NCBI RefSeq assembly: GCF_050107595.1
Contig: NZ_JBNILH010000005.1
Location: 124,001-188,000 of the forward strand
DNA length: 64,000 nucleotides
Source: Bacillus_AB infantis_C
GTDB lineage: Bacteria > Bacillota > Bacilli > Bacillales > Cytobacillaceae
Reading direction: 5' to 3'
Position 1 is the first letter of the stretch; every line of letters begins with the position of its first letter. The notes beneath the pieces are model-generated. The model had not been told where the DNA came from. It made no database searches and saw only the letters and a program-made list of their open reading frames with translations. The translations under genes were made by a program, and so were the position numbers. Shown piece after piece: positions 43,121 through 49,359 of this stretch.

Positions 43121-43600
43121 ATGGAGCATCTGATTTTCAAGCATATGGAGACGGTAAAGGATATTACAGAAAAATCGCTCAAGCGCATACCAGAGGAAGC
43201 AGCTGATTTTATTCCAGACGGCTTCAATAACAGCATCCGCTGGAATTTCGGGCATATTGTCTACATACAGGAAAAAATAGCATTCTTGCTGCTGAAGGAA
43301 AAATCAGGACTGCCGGCAACTTATGAAGAGCTTTTCAGTGCTGGCACCAGTCCGCGAACATGGAAGCAGGAGCCGCCGAGCCTGAGGGAAATTGCCGGCA
43401 TCATGGCTGACCAAAAGGACAGGATCCTCCAATTGATGCCTGGCCGCCTGGAAGAAACGCTGCCAGAGCCTTTCACCAATAAAGCCGGCATAACCTTCCA
43501 TACAACAGGGGAAGCCTTTCTTTTCAGTTTTTATCATGAAGCTCTCCATATGGAAGCAATTAAAAAGATTTACCAGATCTATAAGAAAGAAAAAGTCTGA
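43121..43600 (+). CDS. DinB family protein
   Basis: 159 aa four-helix-bundle DinB/YfiT protein. The metal-binding histidines are in WNFGHIVYIQEK and FYHEALHMEAIKKI. Family members bind Zn/Ni and include thiol transferases (bacillithiol-dependent) and hydrolases; the substrate is unknown. The start follows GGGGGGTCCTTAT. It converges on rpmE2. Confidence 0.88.
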   Translation: MEHLIFKHMETVKDITEKSLKRIPEEAADFIPDGFNNSIRWNFGHIVYIQEKIAFLLLKEKSGLPATYEELFSAGTSPRTWKQEPPSLREIAGIMADQKDRILQLMPGRLEETLPEPFTNKAGITFHTTGEAFLFSFYHEALHMEAIKKIYQIYKKEKV

Positions 43601-43620
43601 GGACTGTGCTTTTATAAGAA

Positions 43621-43662
43621 AAGCCCGCCAGGCTGGGAAGCCGGCGGGCTGCTGCTTTTTAT
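43621..43662. terminator. Bidirectional terminator between the DinB gene and rpmE2
   Basis: AAGCCCGCC / GGCGGGCT stem around a GGCTGGGAAGCC loop that can fold further; T-runs on both sides. Confidence 0.85.
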
Positions 43663-43916
43663 TTTTCTTTGTTTTCCATATTGTACTTCTTCATGAAACG
43701 GTCGACACGGCCGCCTTTATCGGCGAATTTCTGTTTCCCGGTATAAAAGGGATGTGTGTCAGAGCTAACTTCCACCTTTAACAGCGGATAAGTATTGCCG
43801 TCTTCCCATTCTATCGTTTCATTCGTCTTTTTCGTAGAGCCGCTTAAAAATTTGTAGCCGCTGTTTACGTCCATAAATACTACCTGCCTGTAATCCGGAT
43901 GAATATCCTGTCTCAT
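43659..43916 (-). CDS. rpmE2: Ribosomal protein L31 type B
   Basis: 85 aa. It reads MRQDIHPDYRQVVFMD, then SSDTHPFYTGKQKF and GRVDRFMKKY, and lacks the CxxC zinc ribbon of type A L31, so it is the zinc-independent paralogue used when zinc is scarce. The start is ATG 43916 (AAAGAGGTGACTGCA upstream) rather than the GTG three codons earlier. A Zur-type operator lies just upstream, as expected for B. subtilis-type control. Confidence 0.95.
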   Translation of the reverse strand: MRQDIHPDYRQVVFMDVNSGYKFLSGSTKKTNETIEWEDGNTYPLLKVEVSSDTHPFYTGKQKFADKGGRVDRFMKKYNMENKEK

Positions 43917-43948
43917 TGCAGTCACCTCTTTTATAAGATAATCTGATT

Positions 43949-43970
43949 GTAATCGAAACGATTCCGATTA
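43949..43970 (-). promoter_or_regulatory. Candidate Zur operator of rpmE2
   Basis: TAATCGGAATCGTTTCGATTA (minus strand) matches the Bacillus Zur consensus AAATCGTAATNATTACGATTT at 16 of 21 positions, about 35 bases before the start codon. Confidence 0.65.
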
Positions 43971-44176
43971 TCAATAATAATGCTCAACTCTTATCTATAG
44001 ATCATTTTCCCGGGTAAAGCATCTATAAACATGGATTAGTACCTGGTGCTAAGTTGTCCTCACATGGTACAATATAAAGACCTGGCTAATCCTCTTTGAA
44101 TTGATACCAGAACAGACAATCAGATTCCAGTCAAATTACATGGGGAATCGCGGATTTTGAATAAAGGAGAGAAGTT

Positions 44177-44764
44177 ATGACAGCAGGCATTATCATTGTA
44201 CTGGCTTATTTGCTCGGATCCATTCCTTCAGGGCTCTGGATCGGAAAGGCATTTTACGGGACAGACATCCGCCAGCATGGCAGCGGCAATCTGGGCGGAA
44301 CTAATACATTCAGGACGCTTGGCGTTAAGGCAGGCATCATCGTTACAAGTGCAGACATATTAAAAGGGACCCTTGCAGCCCTCCTTCCCTATTTCCTTGG
44401 ATCGGATTTCAATTGGCTCGTGGCAGGCATATTTGCTGTAATTGGCCATATGTATCCAATTTTTGCCGGCTTCCGAGGAGGAAAGGCAGTCGCAACATCC
44501 GGAGGAGTACTGCTGGCATGTGCACCGCTTATGTTTGCAGTGATCGTGGTGATTTTCTTCCTCAGTTTATACATAACCAAGTATGTATCCCTTTCATCTA
44601 TGCTGGCAGCCATTTCGGCGGTGATTTATTCCCTTTTTGTAGGTGAATGGGATCCGCTGCTCACTATAGTTGTGTCCATCCTTGCCTTCTTCGTTATTTA
44701 CAGGCACAGGGCCAATATTAAACGCATAAAAGATAAAACAGAGCCAAAGATCTCCTGGCTTTAG
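44177..44764 (+). CDS. plsY: Glycerol-3-phosphate acyltransferase PlsY
   Basis: 195 aa with five membrane helices. It has the three PlsY motifs: GSIPSGLWIGK, HGSGNLGGTNTFRTLG and GFRGGKAVATSGG. It transfers the acyl group from acyl-phosphate to glycerol-3-phosphate at the membrane to begin phospholipid synthesis. The start follows AAAGGAGAGAAGTT. Order with yneT/parE matches B. subtilis, though seven genes are inserted between them. Confidence 0.96.
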   Translation: MTAGIIIVLAYLLGSIPSGLWIGKAFYGTDIRQHGSGNLGGTNTFRTLGVKAGIIVTSADILKGTLAALLPYFLGSDFNWLVAGIFAVIGHMYPIFAGFRGGKAVATSGGVLLACAPLMFAVIVVIFFLSLYITKYVSLSSMLAAISAVIYSLFVGEWDPLLTIVVSILAFFVIYRHRANIKRIKDKTEPKISWL

Positions 44765-45081
44765 AACAAAAAATAAACGGCTGTAAAGCCGTTTATTTTT
44801 TTCCTCCAGCTCCTTCAGCAAATGCTATACACGCAAATAACATCCCAAAAGATCTGTTCTGCAAAAGAAAAATATTGTGCGTTATTGTAGTGGGCATACC
44901 AGTTTTGTATAATAGTATAAAAGTCATAATTATCCATCTTTTCGACTTAAAACTTTCTTTTTTATCAAATTCCGCACATAATACGGAAAAAGATTCATAT
45001 ATTACGGTGTGGCCCCTGACTGCCGGGCGGCTTTAAAAAGACAAAATACGCACACATTACTCGTTTTAAGGAGGGTATATT
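44765..45081 (+). promoter_or_regulatory. plsY-kinase intergenic region with kinase promoter
   Basis: After the plsY terminator, TTGTAG (44885-44890), a 17-base spacer and TGTATAAT (44906-44913) form a sigma-A promoter for the histidine kinase. A TTCCG/CGGAA hairpin follows at about 44969-44991. Nothing else was seen. Confidence 0.6.
44773..44805 (+). terminator. Intrinsic terminator after plsY
   Basis: ATAAACGGCT / AGCCGTTTAT, a 10-bp stem with a GTAA loop, followed by seven T. Confidence 0.92.
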
Positions 45082-46227
45082 GTGATACCCGTAAACTCTT
45101 TATCTCAAGAATCGTTTCCTTTTCCTTATTTTATTTTAACCCATGATTTATACATCATCTCGGCCTCAGGTAACCAGCAGCATCATTGCCAAAAGCATAT
45201 TTCGGAACTTCTTGCCGACGGCCGGAATGCGCAGGAGCTCCAGGCATTCCTTTTTGGAAGGAATGCAGAATATCTTGATTTTCATTTTAAAGAAGGCTGG
45301 TTCCGCATTTACCGGGCTGATGGACCCGAAAACGAAACGATCCATATATTCTGCTTTCCAATTGAACCATTGGCAGCGGAAATTGAACAAGTGCTGGCAG
45401 AATTCGAGGAAAAAGCGGCTGTTTTTTCCAAAGCACTGCAGAAAAAAAAGGAAAAGCTTGTACAGACTGCAGAACAGGTGCAGGAAATGGCAGTCGCCTA
45501 TGAATTCCAGGCGAATCTCGGAAAGCTGGCTGCCGGCATCGCTCACGAAATCCGCAATCCGCTCACTACAGTCAAGGGCTTCCTCCAGCTGCTTAAGCCG
45601 CAGCTCAGGGAGATCGGGAAAGAGGAGTATGCCAGTATTGCATTAGGGGAAATCACCCGGGCAAATGAAATTATCGGCAGTTTCCTGAATGCCAACAAAC
45701 CTTCCGAGAACAAAATAAAAAAAGTGCATATCAATCAGATTGTCAGAGAAATTGTAATGCTTTACGAAAGCGAAGCTGCTTTAAGGGGAAGCCTGCTTTT
45801 ATTCGAACCTTCCCCCGATGATCCCACATTGGCGGCTGTTCCCGGTGAGCTGAAGCAGGTGCTTTCCAATCTGTTCAAAAATGCAATGGAAGCTATGACA
45901 ATAGAGAGCACAGCCGGCTCTGTCCAGGCAAAGGTCGAATGCTGCAGCCAGCATGCTGTTATCACGATTCAGGATAATGGATGCGGCATGCCGGAAGAAA
46001 CACTGCAAAGGATTTATGAGCCGTTTTATACGACAAAAGAAACCGGCACAGGCATCGGCATGTCGGTCTGCAAGAAAATTGTCGAGGAACTGGGCGGAAG
46101 GATTGAAATATCAAGCAGTCCGGGAGAAGGAACAATGGTGAAGCTTATTCTTCCTGCAGATACTGCAGATACTGCAGATACGGATAAAGAGGTGAAGCCG
46201 GAAGCTGATTTGGAGAATCTCAAATAA
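45082..46227 (+). CDS. Orphan soluble sensor histidine kinase
   Basis: 381 aa with no membrane segment. The N-terminal ~110 residues look PAS-like (FILTHDLYIISASGN). A coiled coil (about 115-150) leads to a HisKA domain with the phospho-acceptor in GIAHEIRNPLTTVKGF (His155), then a HATPase_c domain (NLFKNAMEAM, DNGCGMPEE, GTGIGMSVCKKIV). The domain style resembles Bacillus sporulation-type kinases that feed Spo0F, and no response regulator is nearby; that role is inference. The start is GTG 45082 (AAGGAGGGTATATT). The C-terminus carries a 3x TAD tandem repeat. Confidence 0.88.
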   Translation: MIPVNSLSQESFPFPYFILTHDLYIISASGNQQHHCQKHISELLADGRNAQELQAFLFGRNAEYLDFHFKEGWFRIYRADGPENETIHIFCFPIEPLAAEIEQVLAEFEEKAAVFSKALQKKKEKLVQTAEQVQEMAVAYEFQANLGKLAAGIAHEIRNPLTTVKGFLQLLKPQLREIGKEEYASIALGEITRANEIIGSFLNANKPSENKIKKVHINQIVREIVMLYESEAALRGSLLLFEPSPDDPTLAAVPGELKQVLSNLFKNAMEAMTIESTAGSVQAKVECCSQHAVITIQDNGCGMPEETLQRIYEPFYTTKETGTGIGMSVCKKIVEELGGRIEISSSPGEGTMVKLILPADTADTADTDKEVKPEADLENLK

Positions 46228-46377
46228 ACCCAGCCGCAAATCAAACCGTGAGAATTGCCGGATCAAAATTAAGACTAAATAAAGCGGATGCCTTATGGAG
46301 AGAGCAGTTCAGTTGTTGTAAGGAAAATAAAGATAACAAGCTGCAGGTTAAATTATTCAATAGATAGCAAGGAAAAA

Positions 46378-46412
46378 AGCTCAGAGCATACTGCTCCGAG
46401 CTAGTCTTTTTT
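46378..46412 (+). terminator. Intrinsic terminator after the histidine kinase
   Basis: AGCTCAGAGC / GCTCCGAGCT with a short loop, then AGTCTTTTTTT. Confidence 0.85.
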
Positions 46413-46463
46413 TATGAACATGTTTCGATTAAAGCTCTCTATAAAAATAATAACAGCAAACAC

Positions 46464-47054
46464 TTATTTAATGTTTTTCCTCCACACTGACTTACTCAAT
46501 ATATAGTGATTATAACGTTCATTTCCTATCGTCAGTTGTCCTTGATAGGTAAATTTACATTTTTCAATTACTTTATTTGATGAGACGTTGTTAATTAAAG
46601 CTACTGCGTTAAGGTTCTCTGCATTCGTATTTGTAAACAAATAATCAATCAAACCCGAAGACGCTTTAGTTGCGTAACCTTTACCTTGATATTCATTTGA
46701 AATGGCGTACATAATTTCTCTATTTGGTTTAGGAAGCCCATCTTTAATACCCGTACAGCACCATCCAATCAGTTCATTCGTTTCCTTAATAAATACCCCC
46801 AGTTTTAAAAAATGGCCTTCAATGCTGCTAGTTTTTTTAAGTGCATCAAGGAATGCTTTATTTGCTGGTATTTCGTAATTGGTGACCCAATCTATCCTTT
46901 GTTCCTTGGTTGATTTCCAGTCAGGCAGGAACTTAAATATTTCTGGCTGATTTGATATTCTGTATATATTAATTGCATCATCAATTGAAAACTCTTGAAG
47001 ATAAATATCTTCACAATCTATTCTAAATAATTCTTCTGACGCCTTTTGCTTCAT
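46464..47054 (-). CDS. GNAT N-acetyltransferase, RimJ/RimL-like
   Basis: 196 aa. It has the RimJ-type pattern: DIYLQEFSIDDAINIYRISNQPEIFKFLPDW at the N-terminus, YAISNEYQGKGYATKASSGLIDYLF for acetyl-CoA binding, and NAVALINNVSSNKVIEKC at the C-terminus. Substrate unknown. The gene is noticeably more AT-rich than its neighbours and breaks the conserved gene order, which suggests later acquisition. Confidence 0.83.
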   Translation of the reverse strand: MKQKASEELFRIDCEDIYLQEFSIDDAINIYRISNQPEIFKFLPDWKSTKEQRIDWVTNYEIPANKAFLDALKKTSSIEGHFLKLGVFIKETNELIGWCCTGIKDGLPKPNREIMYAISNEYQGKGYATKASSGLIDYLFTNTNAENLNAVALINNVSSNKVIEKCKFTYQGQLTIGNERYNHYILSKSVWRKNIK

Positions 47055-47462
47055 AACTTTTCCCCTTATAATTCCTATTTTTATTAATCCTTTTAAAAGC
47101 AGCCTTAATTCAATAACCTGCTCTTTAATGAAACTTGACCTACTTTTTTGCTGGAAAATATTTTAACATTAAGTTTTTAATCCTCTAGGTCTTTAATAGT
47201 AAAAATAACAATGTTACTGAAACCCTAATCAACAGAATGAATATAGCTATTGTCATGCTGATTAGTATGCTATTTCACTTGTTAATCTGGTAATGAAAAC
47301 AGGAATAACACTTACCTTTCATTAAAAAATCGAGCATAAAACCTTTGCGATTTTATGCTCGATTTCTAATGCTATTTTTTGTTTCTCCAAATGATCTGGA
47401 CTGTTTACTGGGTGGAGACACGCGCTTTTTTCCCTTATAGAGCTATAACTTAATCATTAGAG
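47055..47462. other. AT-rich gap between the acetyltransferase and the selenoprotein gene
   Basis: Contains the terminator at 47327-47365 and, at 47441-47480, two 20-base copies of AGCTATAACTTAATCA-type sequence in tandem. The right-hand copy is the end of the HesB-like gene. No other gene was seen. Confidence 0.6.
47327..47365 (-). terminator. Terminator of the HesB-like selenoprotein gene
   Basis: AAATCGAGCATAAAA / TTTTATGCTCGATTT, a 15-bp stem, T-run on the minus strand. Confidence 0.85.
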
Positions 47463-47753
47463 CTATAACTTAATCAATTGAAACTTCGCATTTCCAAATA
47501 CATCTTTTACATAATCAAGCTTAGTATGATCAAAATAGACAAAATCCTTATCATGGATTAAAACAGAAAGACCGCCGAATTCAAAGGATTTATCATTGGT
47601 AATAGGCTGCTCTTCCAGAGACAGCTTTAGCTGAGGGCCGCCTCAGCCGATCCCCATTGAAAGTCGTACATACAGCTTCTCATCCTCAGACTTTCTTTCC
47701 TTTTCAACTGCATCAAGCAGTTTATCGGCTGCAGCTCCAGTCATTTTAAACAT
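47463..47753 (-). CDS. HesB/IscA-like selenoprotein (UGA = Sec37)
   Basis: Read with TGA at 47643-47645 as selenocysteine, this is a 96-residue HesB/IscA-like protein: MFKMTGAAADKLLDAVEKE..., LYVRLSMGIG-U-GGPQLKLSLEEQ, then VLIHDKDFVYFDHTKLDYV. The UGA sits in the family motif where cysteine is expected (GxGCGG), and the sequence on both sides stays in one frame and keeps family character. HesB-like selenoproteins are known in several bacteria; their role is thought to involve Fe-S or redox chemistry but is not established. The ribosome site AAAGGGGGTGGCCCG supports the start at 47753. It would be called as two fragments or missed. Confidence 0.92.
47607..47633 (-). promoter_or_regulatory. 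Candidate SECIS region of the HesB-like gene
   Basis: Two hairpins overlap after the UGA: CAGC-TAAA-GCTG (starting 9 bases after) and CTGTCT-CTGGA-AGA(G)CAG (starting 18 bases after, one bulge). The second has the spacing expected for a SelB-bound loop. Confidence 0.5.
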
Positions 47754-47797
47754 CGGGCCACCCCCTTTTACAGTAATCTGAATTTATCGGTTTTTTT

Positions 47798-48058
47798 CTA
47801 GTGATGTGATCCGAAGAAGAATCCCTGGAGAAAAATCATGCTGACCGCCAAGACTGCCAGCACACCGATAACTGGTATAAAAATGCTGCGGTTTTTCTCG
47901 CGGATTGCAGCAAGAACAAAATAAATTACAGCCATGACCGTGGCAAAAGCGCCTGCTTCAATGGCCTTCTCTGCTTTATCTGTCTGCAGGACGACCAGAA
48001 GCGCTATTCCGCCGAAAATAAAGATGCCGATCATATTCATTAATCGATATTGAGACAA
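47798..48058 (-). CDS. Small membrane protein of unknown function
   Basis: 86 aa with three predicted membrane helices (MIGIFIFGGIALLVVL, FATVMAVIYFVLAAI, IPVIGVLAVLAVSMIFLQG) and a C-terminal FFFGSHH. Not recognised. It lies 44 bases upstream of the HesB-like selenoprotein gene on the same strand and may be co-transcribed with it. Confidence 0.68.
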   Translation of the reverse strand: MSQYRLMNMIGIFIFGGIALLVVLQTDKAEKAIEAGAFATVMAVIYFVLAAIREKNRSIFIPVIGVLAVLAVSMIFLQGFFFGSHH

Positions 48059-48294
48059 ACTGACACATCCTTCGTTTTATTTTTTCTGTACCCTGACCGT
48101 CCATCCTGTCAAACGGCCTGGAAGGGATCGAAGTGCTTATGCAAATTACCCTGATAAGGGGTATTTTTTGCAATTAAAACATAAAGTATAAATAGGCTTG
48201 CTTCACTTGTGCAGCCTGATTCAATTATTCGCTTTACACCGCATACTCCTTTATAATGATTATGGAAAACAGATTGCGGGAAAGGAGACTTCTC

Positions 48295-48585
48295 ATGAAC
48301 ATACATATAAATGACGATGCCGCACAATGGTACAAAGATGAACTTTCACTGGAAAAAGGTGACCATCTCCGTTTTTTTGCCCGCTACGGCGGATGCAGCA
48401 CCGTTCAGCAGGGTTTCTCTCTCGGAGTTGCCAATGAAGAGCCTGTTAATACAGGTGCAGTAACGGAGAAAGGCGGCATTACATTTTTTATTGAAGAAAA
48501 AGATCTTTGGTTTTTTAATGATCAAGATTTGTATGTAGAAATGAATCACAAGGCAAATGAGCCTGTATTCAAATATGAAGAGTAA
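48295..48585 (+). CDS. yneR: HesB/YadR/YfhF-family protein YneR
   Basis: 96 aa. MNIHINDDAAQWYKDEL..., LRFFARYGGCSTVQQGFSLG and DLYVEMNHKANEPVF are typical of B. subtilis YneR. It has a single cysteine at the HesB-like position (GGC), unlike IscA with three. Function is not established. The frame is open from 48256, but the ATG at 48295 has AAAGGAGACTTCTC before it. It lies near the Sec-containing HesB-like gene, giving two related genes within 1.1 kb on opposite strands. Confidence 0.9.
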   Translation: MNIHINDDAAQWYKDELSLEKGDHLRFFARYGGCSTVQQGFSLGVANEEPVNTGAVTEKGGITFFIEEKDLWFFNDQDLYVEMNHKANEPVFKYEE

Positions 48586-48625
48586 GCAGCTGCCTTTCTA
48601 AGCAGCTGCTTTCTTCTTTTTCAAT

Positions 48626-48916
48626 TCAGTCCAGGGTATTGCGGATTCCTTCTTTGGCAAGAATCTGTTTCTGCCTGTCACCCAGCAAATCAAAATGTGA
48701 ATAGCCGTCCTTTCTAATATCAATCCATTCCGGCTTAAGGCCATGGGAAATCCCCCATCTTTTCAGCTTTTCCAAATCATTGCAGCCTACCTTTGTCACT
48801 GTTTTGCAGCCGGGGAAGCGGTCATCCAGCCAGTAATGAGTCAGGAAAGCAATTTCCCCTTTATCAATTTTATCTTTCCATTCTTTCAATTCTTTTTTTC
48901 CAATCCCAAATGCCAC
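48626..48916 (-). CDS. yneQ: Conserved protein YneQ
   Basis: 96 aa, starting MAFGIGKKELKEWKDKIDKGEIAFLTHYWLDDRFPG and containing KVGCNDLEKLKRWG and HFDLLGDRQKQIL. It matches the conserved YneQ family by sequence and by position between yneP and yneR as in B. subtilis. Function unknown. It starts 8 bases after the yneP stop. Confidence 0.88.
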   Translation of the reverse strand: MAFGIGKKELKEWKDKIDKGEIAFLTHYWLDDRFPGCKTVTKVGCNDLEKLKRWGISHGLKPEWIDIRKDGYSHFDLLGDRQKQILAKEGIRNTLD

Positions 48917-48924
48917 TGGATCAC

Positions 48925-49359
48925 CTACTCAGCAGCTTCAGGAGCTTTTTTCGCTTTTTCATAGGCTTCGTGCCAATCATGATATTTCCGCTTGATTGAA
49001 ATGGGGCGGAAGTTTTCCTTTTTCACACATACATGCTTAGATATGCCTTCTACTGATAATTCGCCGTCCTCTGTCAATATTTCATAGCCATATGTGACAC
49101 GGAATCCGTCATATTCTTCGATCCAAGTCTTGATGACAGCTTTTTCGCCATATCTGACTGGCTTTTTATAGGAAGCGGCAATATCGATTACAGGAGAAAT
49201 GATTCCGTCTTTTTCAAGCTCTGCATAATTGAAGCCAAGCTCCTCGATCAGCCTGGTGCGGCCAAGCTCCATCCAGACCAGATAATTGGCATGGTATACC
49301 ACACCCATTTGATCGGTTTCCGCATATCGGACTTCAATTTCTTTCGTTGATATCAGCAT
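48925..49359 (-). CDS. yneP: Acyl-CoA thioesterase, YbgC/4HBT family (YneP)
   Basis: 144 aa hot-dog fold. The active-site segment RYAETDQMGVVYHANYLVWMELGRTRLIEEL includes the catalytic aspartate (D of TDQMG). It hydrolyses acyl-CoA thioesters; the chain preference is unknown. Its start lies inside the end of the AAA ATPase gene (26-base overlap), and yneQ follows, so the three form one operon. Confidence 0.92.
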   Translation of the reverse strand: MLISTKEIEVRYAETDQMGVVYHANYLVWMELGRTRLIEELGFNYAELEKDGIISPVIDIAASYKKPVRYGEKAVIKTWIEEYDGFRVTYGYEILTEDGELSVEGISKHVCVKKENFRPISIKRKYHDWHEAYEKAKKAPEAAE

